A DNA stretch of 64,000 bases from Streptomyces griseus (GTDB taxonomy: Bacteria > Actinomycetota > Actinomycetes > Streptomycetales > Streptomycetaceae), in NCBI RefSeq assembly GCF_001715295.1, contig NZ_MDKB01000004.1:466788-530787 (forward strand). The letters are read 5' to 3'. Positions 1-8,230 of this stretch are shown in pieces; position 1 is the stretch's first letter, and each line of letters opens with the position of its first letter. The notes beneath the pieces were generated by a model. It did no database searches. It was not told the origin of the DNA and saw only the letters and a program-made list of their open reading frames with translations. The translations under genes were made by a program, and so were the position numbers.

Positions 1-1
1 C

Positions 2-1030
2 GGCTTCGACCTCGACGACGCCGGGAGGTTCGGCAACCGGCGCGAGCTCATGAACGCGCCGGAGGGCTGGTACGAGCGGTACCAGATGTATCTCGTGACC
101 GGCGACTACAACGGTGACGGCCGCGACGACCTGGCCACCTACTACGGGTACAGCGACGGCCGGGCGAAGACCATCACCTTCACCGCCAAGACCGACGGCA
201 CCCTCGATGCCCCCCTGCACAGCTGGAACGTCGACAACGGCTGGACCTTCGCCAGGGTCCACATGGTGGAGCGTTACAACAGCTCCCCGCCCCTCTGCCC
301 CACGGTCTACGGGCACGGCGGCTACCCCACCGGGGACAACGCCTGGGAGCGGGACCAGGTTCGCCAGCCGAACCACCCCGCGGGGCTCGCGCAACAGAAG
401 AGCTGGGGAGCGCGCGGTGTGGAGGCTGACCTCCAGCTCACCAAGGATGGCACCAAGGGCGTAATGTGGCACAACAGTACGACCAGAGGGCTCACGGGTC
501 CCAAGGCCAGCATCACGGACATCTGGTGGGCTACCGGCGCCGATCAGCTCAAGGGCCGCACGATCGACCACGGTCCGTACGCCGGCGAGACCGTGTACAC
601 CTTCCGTGAATGGCTCGACAGCGCCAAGCAGCAGAATATGGCCGCGTTCGTCGAGCTCAAGCGTGAGGCGAGGCAGTCGCTGCTCAACGACGACGCGTCC
701 ATCCGCGAGACCGCATGGAACGAGGTCATCGCACCCATCGCGGAGCGTGCCGCTACGCAGAAGATCATGATCTACGGGAGTGTGGACGCGGACGACCTGC
801 GAGCCGAGCTGAAGAAGCGCATGGAAGCGGCCGGTCTCGGCGGCACACTCACGAACTACCCGCGTTGGGTCGACAAGTTCGGCTGGGAGGAGCCCGCCCC
901 GGCGGCTTCCGGCAACTACGGCCAGTGGCAGGAGAAGCTCAACCAGTACGGCTCCCCGGTCACTTCGGTACCGATGGTCACCACATGGCCGAAGGAGTTC
1001 AGGTCCTGGATGACCGGAAAGTGCCGCTGA
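2..1030 (+). CDS. FG-GAP repeat plus glycerophosphodiester phosphodiesterase-like protein, 5' end outside window
   Basis: The frame is already open at the first bases, so the N-terminus and any signal peptide are missing; ATG 50 is only an internal methionine. The visible N-terminal part carries a calcium-binding FG-GAP/VCBS motif, GDYNGDGRDDLA, near position 101. The rest resembles the glycerophosphodiester phosphodiesterase TIM barrel: an HGG in place of the family HRG near 312, GVEADLQLTKDG near 418 with the metal-binding Glu and Asp, and VMWHN near 463 with the second His. Such proteins are usually exported and hydrolyse phosphodiesters. The HGG variant and the missing start leave activity uncertain. 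It ends at TGA 1030. Confidence 0.7.
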   Translation, partial: GFDLDDAGRFGNRRELMNAPEGWYERYQMYLVTGDYNGDGRDDLATYYGYSDGRAKTITFTAKTDGTLDAPLHSWNVDNGWTFARVHMVERYNSSPPLCPTVYGHGGYPTGDNAWERDQVRQPNHPAGLAQQKSWGARGVEADLQLTKDGTKGVMWHNSTTRGLTGPKASITDIWWATGADQLKGRTIDHGPYAGETVYTFREWLDSAKQQNMAAFVELKREARQSLLNDDASIRETAWNEVIAPIAERAATQKIMIYGSVDADDLRAELKKRMEAAGLGGTLTNYPRWVDKFGWEEPAPAASGNYGQWQEKLNQYGSPVTSVPMVTTWPKEFRSWMTGKCR

Positions 1031-1171
1031 CCCCCAGACGAGCGCGTGGGCGGCAGACACTGCCGCCCACGCGTGTCGAACGCGGCTACCTGGTGGAACG
1101 GCCGCAGACGACCGCAGCATGCATCATGAACAGGGTGGCGGACCTGCCTCGAAGTTCGAGATCATCCGATC

Positions 1172-2155
1172 ATGTCGGATGACACGCCAGAACAGGGCCT
1201 CCCAGCCGTCTTTGGGTTCCGGCCTTATCGGGGCGACGAGGACCACGGCCCCATGGCCGCGGTGCGGCTGGGATGTGTCGAACGGGACCGGGTCGACGCC
1301 CGTTCGGTTGTGAAAGGGCTCCCGACAGCGGTCGGGATCGCCGAGGCATCTGCCAAGCTGGACGAGCCGTCATAGAACCAGGTCCTGGTGGTGCGCGACG
1401 GGAGCGTCGTCGGTTACTCCACGATCCGGTGGTGGCAGGAGCGGAACGATACGTGGCTGTACCTGCATCGCGGTTACCTCTTGCCCGAGCATCGCGACCG
1501 GGGCATCGGATCAGCCATGCTGAGTTGGGCCGAAGAGCGGATCCGTCAGCTCGTCGAAAAACATGGCACGGCGCGGACTGCAGTGATCGGTGCGAACCCC
1601 ATGGTCTCCGAGCAGGACGCCACGGCGCTTCTGCTCGCAGTCGGCTACCGACGTGTCTTCAGTCTGGTCGAGCTAGAGCTGGGCGATCTGCAGCAGTTGC
1701 CCGAGCCGGGCAGCGAACTCCCGGCCGGTATAAGGACGGGGCCGATCGGGACCAGCCACTACCGTGCGGCCTGGAGGACGGTCGTCGATTCGTATGCGGA
1801 CACCGGTTTCACTCGGAAATGGTCCTTCCAGGACTTTGTCGACACCGCCGACCCGGCATGTTGAAGGGCTGCCTGGAACGGGCAGAACATACTCGGCGTG
1901 GCCCTCTGCTCCATCCGCCGTCACGACCACACCGTGGGCGAGGTGGAAGAGCTGAGTGTCCGAAAGGACCAACGACGCCTCGGAATCGGGCGGATCCTGC
2001 TGCGGGACGGGCTGCGAAGCCTACGCGAGCAGGGTGCAACGACTGCCAGGCTGTACACGGGCACGGCAAATCCGCACCGGTCCTACGATCTTTACGAGAG
2101 CGTGGGGTTCCGGAGACAAAACGAGTATGTCCGTTACCGCAAGCCGCTCGCTTGA
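1172..2155 (+). pseudogene. Tandem GNAT acetyltransferase (mycothiol-synthase-like) with two in-frame stops
   Basis: One reading frame runs from ATG 1172 to TGA 2155 and reads as a two-domain GNAT protein, interrupted only by TAG at 1373-1375 and TGA at 1862-1864. The frame does not change across either stop, so both are substitutions rather than indels. At 1862 the context (DPAC-stop-RAAWNG) suggests a Trp TGG changed to TGA. The first GNAT domain includes LLPEHRDRGIGSAML, an acetyl-CoA loop of the R/Q-x-x-G-x-G/A type. The second includes RKDQRRLGIGRILL and ends with NPHRSYDLYESVGF. Double GNAT proteins of actinomycetes include mycothiol synthase MshD, but the substrate here is unknown. It is probably dead unless the stops are read through or are sequencing errors. 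Confidence 0.75.
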
Positions 2156-2311
2156 TCGACCGGTCATTGGACTGTCCGGTCGGTCCACAGAATTTGACTA
2201 TTCCTCCGATCAGAGGGTGTGCCGTACGAAGGGAGAGTTCCACGGCTCGACCTGTCCGCTCGACAGACGGCATCCCTGCGCCATGGGCCACCGACCGCTG
2301 CCTCCGCGACC

Positions 2312-3220
2312 TCACGGGGAGGAGGAGTATCCGCTGGAGGCGACCCGTTGTCGGGTGAGGTGGGTGAAAGCCCGGGCGGCAGCGCTTTGGTAGGAGCCCG
2401 AGCGGCAGAGCAGAGTAACAGTGCGCTCGGGCAGGGGCGGGTCGAGGGGGACGGCACGCAGATGCGGGTGATCCTGGGCGATGGCCTCGGGCAGCACAGA
2501 TGCCAGAGGGGTGCGCTGGATCATTTCGGCGACTGCATTGACCGAGTTGGCTTCCAGCGCGATGCGCGGTGTGGTGCGGTGCTGATCGAAGTAGGTGTCG
2601 ATGTGCCTGCGGGTGGCAAAGTCGCTGCTGAGCAGGGCCAGGGGGCGGCCTTCCAGTTCTCGCACGGGTAGTGGGTCTGTCCGGTCGGCGTAGGGGTGGT
2701 GGGTGCCGACGACGAGGCTGAGGGCTTCGGTGAACAAGTCGTCCGTGGTGATGCCGGGCAGGTGGGCACCGCGAAAGGCGATCCCGAGGTCGAGGTCATC
2801 GGCAAGGAGGGCGGACTCGATGCGGTCCTGCGTCATCTCCCTGATGCTCAGGGTGATGTCGGGATGACGGACGTGGAACTGTCCGGTGAGGGGGCCGATG
2901 AGGTAGGCGGTGAAGGTGGGGGTGGCCGCCAGGCGCAGACTGCCGCGGGAGAGGTCGGCCACGTCGTGAACGGCGCGTTCAGCAGCGGCGAGTTCCTGAA
3001 GGGCGCGACTGGCGTAGTGGACGTAGGTCTCGCCGGCGTCGGTGAGGCGCACGGCACGACCCGTACGGTCAAGGAACTGCGTGCCCATCAGGCGTTCCAT
3101 CTGTCTGACCTGCTGGGACAGGGTCGGCTGGGAGATGTGCAGGACTTCGGCGGCGCGGGTGAAGCTGCCTTGTTCGGCGACGGCGAGCAGATAGCGCAGA
3201 TGACGCAGTTCGAAGCCCAT
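2312..3220 (-). CDS. cynR: LysR-family regulator, probable CynR
   Basis: A LysR-type activator of 302 aa. ATG 3220 is chosen because the protein then begins MGFELRHLRYLLAVAEQGSF, the usual LysR start; the frame is open to 3289, which would add an unlikely 23-residue tail. The winged HTH covers about residues 5-65 with FTRAAEVLHISQPTLSQQV, followed by a LysR substrate-binding domain of normal length. It is divergent from a beta-carbonic anhydrase and a cyanase, the arrangement of E. coli cynR-cynTS. By analogy it would sense cyanate and activate the operon from the shared promoter region at 3221-3344. The cyanate role rests on context. Confidence 0.82.
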   Translation of the reverse strand: MGFELRHLRYLLAVAEQGSFTRAAEVLHISQPTLSQQVRQMERLMGTQFLDRTGRAVRLTDAGETYVHYASRALQELAAAERAVHDVADLSRGSLRLAATPTFTAYLIGPLTGQFHVRHPDITLSIREMTQDRIESALLADDLDLGIAFRGAHLPGITTDDLFTEALSLVVGTHHPYADRTDPLPVRELEGRPLALLSSDFATRRHIDTYFDQHRTTPRIALEANSVNAVAEMIQRTPLASVLPEAIAQDHPHLRAVPLDPPLPERTVTLLCRSGSYQSAAARAFTHLTRQRVASSGYSSSP

Positions 3221-3344
3221 GACATCACTATAGATGAGGCCAATAGGTCTTATATTCAGGGCGTCTTGGACTCTATAAGCACAGTTCATGCATGGTGGAT
3301 TTCGTCAACCCGCACCAGTCGGGCACTGGCCGAAAGGAGTGATC
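3221..3344. promoter_or_regulatory. Divergent cynR/cynT promoter region
   Basis: This 124-bp gap is visibly AT-richer than its surroundings. It contains the inverted repeat CTTATA (3249-3254) and TATAAG (3274-3279), plus CTATAG at 3228-3233, which could form a LysR binding site. TATAAG could also serve as a -10 element for the rightward genes. The ribosome-binding site AAAGGAG is at 3332-3338, seven bases before ATG 3345. The operator assignment is inference. Confidence 0.45.
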
Positions 3345-3962
3345 ATGCAAGACCTCGCCGAGGGAGTCGCACATTTCCAGCGGGGCGTCTTCCCCGCCCG
3401 GGCGGCGCACTTTCAGCACCTGGCCACCACGCACCGGCCCAGCACCCTGTTCATCAGCTGCTCCGACGCCCGCGTCATACCGGAGCTGATCACACAGAGC
3501 GAACCGGGCGAGCTGTTCGTCATCCGGACGGCCGGAAACCTGGTGCCCGCCTATACCCCGAACGCTGATGGGATCGCGGCGAGTATCGAGTACGCCGTCG
3601 CCGTCCTGGGCGTGTCCGACATCGTCGTCTGCGGTCATTCCGCCTGTGGGGCGATGACCGCCCTGGCGGACGGCCACGACCTCGCCGACCTGCCGGCCGT
3701 CGCCCACTGGCTGCGACACGCGGACGCCTCCCTGGCCCGTGCGCCGCACGCGGCCAGTGCCGAGCCCGGCGAGAACAAGGTGAGCGTCCTGGTACGGAAC
3801 AACGTGATCGCCCAGCTGGCGAACCTGGCAACACACCCCAGCGTCGCCCGGGCACTGGCGGCGAAGACCCTCACGCTGCGCGGCTGGGTCTACGACATCC
3901 CCACCGGCGCGGTCGACCAACTCGACCCTGGCACCGGCTCATCCGCCGCCCTCACGGCCTGA
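3345..3962 (+). CDS. cynT: Beta-class carbonic anhydrase of the cyanate operon
   Basis: A 205-aa zinc enzyme interconverting CO2 and bicarbonate. Zinc ligands are visible as C39 in ISCSDARV and H98 and C101 in CGHSACGA, with the catalytic dyad D41/R43. ATG 3345 follows AAAGGAG with good spacing; an upstream in-frame ATG at 3288 lies inside the promoter region. It is followed 109 bp later by cyanase. In E. coli, CynT keeps bicarbonate available for cyanase and prevents its depletion through CO2 loss, and the same role fits here. Confidence 0.92.
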   Translation: MQDLAEGVAHFQRGVFPARAAHFQHLATTHRPSTLFISCSDARVIPELITQSEPGELFVIRTAGNLVPAYTPNADGIAASIEYAVAVLGVSDIVVCGHSACGAMTALADGHDLADLPAVAHWLRHADASLARAPHAASAEPGENKVSVLVRNNVIAQLANLATHPSVARALAAKTLTLRGWVYDIPTGAVDQLDPGTGSSAALTA

Positions 3963-4071
3963 GCCGCCCTGCCTCTCTTCCCCAGGCCGCCGTCCGGCGC
4001 TCTGGTCCCCCGACCGTTCGAGTTTGCTGTGCCCGCCGTGGAGCGGGCCGGCACATAGGAAGGAACACCTC

Positions 4072-4542
4072 ATGGTGCACGCCCAGTTCGACCCCACTGC
4101 CCGCCAGGCTCTGGCTGCCGAAGTCGTCGAGGCGAAGACGCGCAAGGACCTGACCTGGCAGCAGCTCGCCGACGCCAGCGGCCTGTCGGTCGCGTTCACG
4201 ACCGCCGCGCTGCTGGGTCAGCATCCGCTGCCGGAGGCCGCCGCCAGGGCGGTCGCCGAGCTGCTGGAGCTGGATGAGGAGGCGGCCGTGCTGCTTCAGG
4301 CCATCCCGGTCCGCGGATCCATTCCCGGCGGCGTCCCGACCGACCCGACGATCTACCGTTTCTACGAGATCGTCCAGATCTACGGCACCACGCTCAAGGC
4401 CCTGGTCCACGAGCAGTTCGGTGACGGCATCATCAGCGCGATCAACTTCAAGCTCGACGTGAAGAAGGTCGCCGACCCCGAGGGCGGCGAGCGCGCGGTG
4501 ATCACCCTGGACGGCAAGTATCTGCCCACCAAGCCCTTCTGA
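4072..4542 (+). CDS. cynS: Cyanase (cyanate hydratase)
   Basis: The product is 156 aa, the same length as E. coli CynS. Cyanase converts cyanate and bicarbonate to carbamate and CO2, and carbamate then yields ammonia. The catalytic residues fall at the E. coli numbers: R96 and E99 in IYRFYEIVQIYG, and S122 in GIISAINF. The N-terminal half (about residues 12-75) is the helical HTH-like domain. ATG 4072 is preceded by AGGAAGGA; the frame is open to an ATG at 4024 with no support. It detoxifies cyanate and allows its use as nitrogen, partnered by the upstream carbonic anhydrase. Confidence 0.95.
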   Translation: MVHAQFDPTARQALAAEVVEAKTRKDLTWQQLADASGLSVAFTTAALLGQHPLPEAAARAVAELLELDEEAAVLLQAIPVRGSIPGGVPTDPTIYRFYEIVQIYGTTLKALVHEQFGDGIISAINFKLDVKKVADPEGGERAVITLDGKYLPTKPF

Positions 4543-4638
4543 CCCAGCCGTCCGCCGTGCCGGCGACCGCTGCCGATATGGCGCCTGGGCCGGCACGCCG
4601 ATTCGCTTCGGGCGACCAGGGCCACCATTACAGGGCTC

Positions 4639-4693
4639 CCCCGCCGCTTCCCGCGCCCCCAGCACGACATGGGGGCGCGGTGAGGCGGCGGGG
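4639..4693. terminator. Strong hairpin between convergent units
   Basis: Outer arms CCCCGCCGC (4639-4647) and GCGGCGGGG (4685-4693) and inner arms CCGCGCCCCC (4651-4660) and GGGGGCGCGG (4671-4680) pair perfectly, separated by symmetric 3-nt bulges and a 10-nt loop. It lies between cynS (+) and the acetolactate-synthase remnant (-), consistent with a bidirectional terminator. Confidence 0.7.
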
Positions 4694-4733
4694 CCTTGCG
4701 CTCTCTTGGGCCACGGGATCAGTCAGAACGGCG

Positions 4734-5221
4734 TCAGAGTGCGGCGTCCAGTTGGCCGAGGCGGGCGGTGAGCCTGAGGTTTTCGCTGTAGTCGACGGGG
4801 CAGGCGATGATGGAGACTCCGGGGTCGTCCAGTGCTGTTCGCAGCGTGGGCAGCAGTTCCTCTGCGTCGGCAATCCGGTATCCCGTGGTTCGAAGCTCTC
4901 CGCGTAGCGGACGATGTCGGGATTGCCGAAGGCGGTGGCGTGGTGTTCGCCGAGCGTCAGGTCCATCTTCCACTCGATGAGCCCATAGCCGTTGTCCTCC
5001 CAGATCAGCACGGTAAGCGGGATGGCTTCGCGGACGGCAGTTTCGATCTCCTGGGAGTGCATGAGGAACGAACCGTCGCCGACCGCGGCCAGCACCTTGA
5101 CGTCCGGTGGAGCCAGGGCCACGGCGAGCTCTCCGGGCAGTGCGAAGCCCATTGCGGACAGGCCGTTGGAGATCAGGCAGGTGTTGGGCGCGTAAGGTGC
5201 GCCCTGCTCACTGGGTGGCAC
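4734..5221 (-). pseudogene. Acetolactate synthase-like C-terminal (TPP-binding) fragment, frameshifted
   Basis: Only the C-terminal thiamine-diphosphate domain remains. It begins near NTCLISNGLSAMGFALP, and the diphosphate/Mg motif GDGSF is present with a downstream Asn (WEDNGYGL). The frame breaks at about 4890, right after YAESF. It resumes in the next frame as GYRIADAEELLPTLRTAL and ends in RLGQLDAAL. Restoring one G in TTCGAACC mends it. The N-terminal substrate and FAD-like domains are missing, and the sequence above 5200 shows no further match. Intact relatives make acetolactate from pyruvate; this copy cannot. Confidence 0.7.
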
Positions 5222-5267
5222 CCCGGAGAGAACGGAAGCGGGGCTGTGAGTGCAGGCGACGGCGCGC

Positions 5268-5852
5268 TCAGGCAGCGGTGACCACCTCTGCGTGAGCGGC
5301 CCGCAGCAGGGTGCGGGCGGCGTCCTTGGCGTGACGGGCGGGCTCTGGAGTCCCGGAGATGGCCGCTGTGGTCATCGCGCCCTCGGCGAGGAGGACGAGC
5401 TGGTCGGTCAGCCACGCGGGCGCGTCTGCGGCGGCCACGAGATCGGCAAGATATCGCCGGAAGGCATCCTTGTGGGCCTTCGCGATGTCGGCCACGGTCT
5501 GGGACGTTGCCCCCAGCTCCCCGAAGGAGTTGATGAAGCCGCAGCCGCGGAACCCCTGCTCGCTGAACCAGAGGAACAGCCAGTCGAAGACCGCCAGAAT
5601 CCGCTGCTCGGGTGAGTCGTAGGTATCCGAGTACTGGGCAAGATCCCGGAGCCACCTTGCGTCCCGCCGCCTCAGGTACGCCTCGACCAGAGTGTCCTTG
5701 GAAGGGAAGGTCTGGTACAGGCGCTTGAGGGGCACGCCGGAGGCGGTGCGGATCGCATCCATTCCCACCGACTGAATGCCTCGGCCGTAGAACAGTTCCT
5801 CGGCAGCGTCAAGGATCCGCTGCTCGGTCCTCTCGGGTTCCACTTCGCTCAC
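5268..5852 (-). CDS. TetR/AcrR-family repressor
   Basis: A 194-aa repressor with an N-terminal HTH (residues 9-55, including GMDAIRTASGVPLKRLYQTF) and a helical ligand-binding C-terminal domain. The start is GTG 5852. A near-palindrome at 5861-5876 lies 9 bp upstream and has four relatives at 6692-7341, so autoregulation and control of the region up to the DUF1348 gene at 7413 are likely. Its first codons overlap the 3' end of the frameshifted ATPase gene by 44 bp, so the two could be cotranscribed. The ligand is unknown. Confidence 0.85.
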   Translation of the reverse strand: MSEVEPERTEQRILDAAEELFYGRGIQSVGMDAIRTASGVPLKRLYQTFPSKDTLVEAYLRRRDARWLRDLAQYSDTYDSPEQRILAVFDWLFLWFSEQGFRGCGFINSFGELGATSQTVADIAKAHKDAFRRYLADLVAAADAPAWLTDQLVLLAEGAMTTAAISGTPEPARHAKDAARTLLRAAHAEVVTAA

Positions 5853-6547
5853 CCATTCTCGAAAACGGTCGTTCTCCTACGGTACAGCCACCATGTCGCA
5901 CGGCAAATTCCCGGGCGCGGGCCAGCCAGTCGCCGAATGCGCCTGCCCGGATCGAGGCGGGCGTGTTGCCCGCTGCCCACTCAAGCGAGCGCAAGGTCTG
6001 CCTGGGCTGCTCAGCCGGTGCGGTGGCGACGCGGAGACCGGCGCGGTCCCGCCGGTGATCCCGTTCCTCGAGTGTCTCGGTCCAGTCCGCCAGGAGTTCG
6101 ACGATGCCCGCGCCGCGGCCGTGCTCATCAGGGGCACCGGTGCAGCGAGGGTGGGGCGAGGGCGCCGTGGCGCCGGAGTCGGCAACCTCGATATGCACGG
6201 CGCGGCCTTCGAACGTGAGGCTCACGATCATGTCGGCCCGTCCGTGCTGGGCCGCGTTCCCCGCAAGCTCGCCGACGATCAGCAGGACGGAGTCCCGATC
6301 CTCCGGGACGACGTCCCATCGGGCGAGCAGGGATGCGGCGAAGTGGCGGGCGGCGTGTACCCAGCGCTCCTCGGGCGGGAAGGGCGATCACGCCGTGCCG
6401 GTGCATGCCCGTACGGGCATGGGCCAGCGCCGGGGTCACGGAGGCCGGCCGGGGCTGCTCGCCGGACAAGGGCAGCGCCATCGGCGGGGGTCGCATCGCG
6501 GTGTGCGAGAGAGTCATGGGATCACCCACCTGAACTTTCCGAGCCAT
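5809..6547 (-). pseudogene. Anti-sigma-type histidine kinase-like ATPase, +1 frameshift
   Basis: A Streptomyces HATPase (RsbW/SpoIIAB-type) protein split between two frames. The first begins MARKVQVGDPMTLSHTAMRP and runs to GMHRHGVIALP. The second continues ERWVHAARHFAASLLARWDV and LLIVGELAGNAAQHGRAD, which holds the N-box E-x-x-x-N-A-x-x-H, followed by EVADSGA and the glycine-containing GRGAGIVELLAD. Removing one C from the CCC run on the coding strand at about 6377-6379 restores one 240-aa frame. Family members bind regulatory partners or sigma factors. It is either a pseudogene or a base-calling error. It ends inside the downstream TetR gene. Confidence 0.68.
5861..5876. promoter_or_regulatory. 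TetR-type operator, site 1
   Basis: GAAAACGGTCGTTCTC lies just upstream of the TetR GTG start and matches the perfect palindrome at 7326-7341 at 13 of 16 positions. It sits where repressor binding would block the TetR promoter. Confidence 0.6.
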
Positions 6548-6691
6548 CAACCGGCTCGTGTTCTGCAGCTTCTCTGCCCTCGGCCCTGGAGCGGGCCGGC
6601 GTCAGGGCCCAGGCGGCGGTCCTGCGGCACTCGCGGCGACCGAACCGGCAATCCGTCCGGCCAGCGATGACAGTGTTGTGAACCTCCAGCT

Positions 6692-6741
6692 GAGAACGAT
6701 CATTCTACTGAATGAGGCCAGCCTACAGAACGGTCGTTCTC
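6692..6741. promoter_or_regulatory. TetR-type operators, sites 2 and 3
   Basis: GAGAACGATCATTCTA (6692-6707) and CAGAACGGTCGTTCTC (6726-6741) are spaced 34 bp centre to centre, about three helical turns. They match the consensus AGAACGNNCGTTCT well. They lie upstream of the ATPase remnant (-), with no intact gene reading rightward from them. Confidence 0.55.
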
Positions 6742-7289
6742 CGCGCAGGAGGGATACGCCGAACTTCCGAGAATCCGGAGTAACGCCCACGCTCACCGCA
6801 GGTGAGAGGGTCTTCAAGGCTGCGAGGGAATCCTGAGCCCAAAGCCCTCGATGCGCGCGGCTACCCCTGCCGCAGGTACAGCCTCACGCACGAACGGCCG
6901 CGCCGTGGATCCGGCGTCGGGCCCGGATCTACGGCGCGGGGGTCGCCACGCCAGCAAGGCCTGCCGGAATGCGAAGGCGGCGGCAGTCACACAGGCGCCG
7001 CCCCGGTGGATGACAACGACGCTGCTTCCTACGGATGCCCGGTTCCGAGGCAATCGCGTGGCCCGGCAAGACCGTGGTGAGGGTCGTGCGCTTCACAACT
7101 TGGAACTGCGTCGTCACGTTGTCCGCCCCAGCACGACAGGTTTCCGCACAGGGCGGCTGCGAGTGCGGGCCCGGCCGTCGACTCCCTCCGTTCACGGCGG
7201 CTTGCCTCGGAAGTGCCGCTCCACCAGCCGAGGCGCGCGATAGCCCGACCGAGGGAGAGCTGCCAGGTCGTGGGTGTCCGGTCTTGCGC
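6742..7289. other. Non-coding or decayed stretch
   Basis: About 550 bp without a convincing gene. A short rightward reading near 7068-7140 (VRFTTWNCVVTLSAPA) has coding-like third positions and may be a gene remnant, but no family could be assigned and it has no ribosome-binding site. Confidence 0.3.
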
Positions 7290-7341
7290 GAGAACCTTCG
7301 TTCCCGTACCGTCGTTCCTGCCAGAGAGAACGTACGTTCTC
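7290..7341. promoter_or_regulatory. TetR-type operators, sites 4 and 5
   Basis: GAGAACGTACGTTCTC at 7326-7341 is a perfect 16-bp palindrome. GAGAACCTTCGTTCCC at 7290-7305 matches it at 13 of 16 positions; centres are 36 bp apart. Both are 70-120 bp upstream of the DUF1348 gene at 7413, which makes that gene the best target of the TetR at 5268-5852. Confidence 0.65.
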
Positions 7342-7412
7342 GCACGGTGCACCCACGTCGGCGGAACCCACACCCGTCGGCGGCGATACCGCACAGACCC
7401 GAAGGAAGCGCC

Positions 7413-7886
7413 ATGACTGACGAAGCACGCCCCCCGTTCCCGCCGTTCAGCCGGGAGACCGCCATCGAGAAGGCCCGCCTGGCGGAAGACGGCTGGAACA
7501 CCCGCGACCCGCAGAAGGTCGCCCTGGCCTACACCGTGGACTCGCGCTGGAGGAACCGCGCGGAGTTCGCCACCGGCCGTGACGAGATCATCGCCTTCCT
7601 CACCCGCAAGTGGAACAAGGAGCTGGAGTACCGGCTCATCAAGGAGCTGTGGGCCTTCGACGGCGACCGCATCGCGGTGCGCTTCGCCTACGAATACCGC
7701 GACGATTCGGGCAACTGGTTCCGTGCTTACGGCAACGAGAACTGGGAGTTCGACGCCAACGGCCTGATGCACCACCGCTACGCCGCCATCAACGAACTCC
7801 CCATCAAGGAGTCGGAGCGCAAGTTCCACTGGCCCCTCGGACGCCGCCCCGACGACCACCCCGGCCTGAGCGACCTCGGCCTCTGA
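7413..7886 (+). CDS. DUF1348 / NTF2-like protein
   Basis: A 157-aa protein with the signature of DUF1348, a SnoaL/NTF2-like alpha-beta barrel: DGWNTRDPQKVALAYT, SRWRNRAEFATGRDEI and a C-terminus rich in Trp and charged residues. ATG 7413 is preceded by GAAGGAAG. The family has the normal length of about 150 aa and no agreed function; relatives bind or transform small molecules in a hydrophobic pocket. Two operators lie just upstream, so expression probably answers to the TetR protein and its ligand. It may be a small accessory enzyme for an oxidative or xenobiotic response, as the next gene is a chloroperoxidase-like hydrolase. Confidence 0.85.
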   Translation: MTDEARPPFPPFSRETAIEKARLAEDGWNTRDPQKVALAYTVDSRWRNRAEFATGRDEIIAFLTRKWNKELEYRLIKELWAFDGDRIAVRFAYEYRDDSGNWFRAYGNENWEFDANGLMHHRYAAINELPIKESERKFHWPLGRRPDDHPGLSDLGL

Positions 7887-8218
7887 CCGGCCACCAATAC
7901 AGGGCGGGCTGATCTTGGCGCGTGTATACGGCGACGCGACTTTCCTCGGAATCGTCGCCCGCACCGAGCAGCGCCTGCTCGGTCCCACTCGCTGAGCGGA
8001 GACCCCAAACCGGCGTCGGTCAGGCGACCGGTCCGGGTCCGCCCCCCACTTCACAGCACCCGCGGGCGGCTGACCGCTCAGCCCCATGCGGCCTCTGCCT
8101 CCGACCAGCCGGCGCCCCCGGCCAGGCGCCTCGCCGCTGCCGTCCTACCGACGCGGCTCACCGTCGCGGCGAAGCCGTCGAGACGCCATGCGTGCCGCCA
8201 AATCCCGGCGGCACAGAC
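7887..8218. other. Intergenic region, nothing recognised
   Basis: About 330 bp between the DUF1348 gene and the hydrolase. No frame with family similarity, no clear terminator and no operator copy was seen. Confidence 0.4.
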
Positions 8219-8230
8219 AAGGAGTAAGAC

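Noticed and set aside
1273..2358. Alternative plus-strand frame of 361 codons over the GNAT locus
   Set aside because: It is Arg-rich without motifs. The interrupted frame reads as a GNAT protein throughout.
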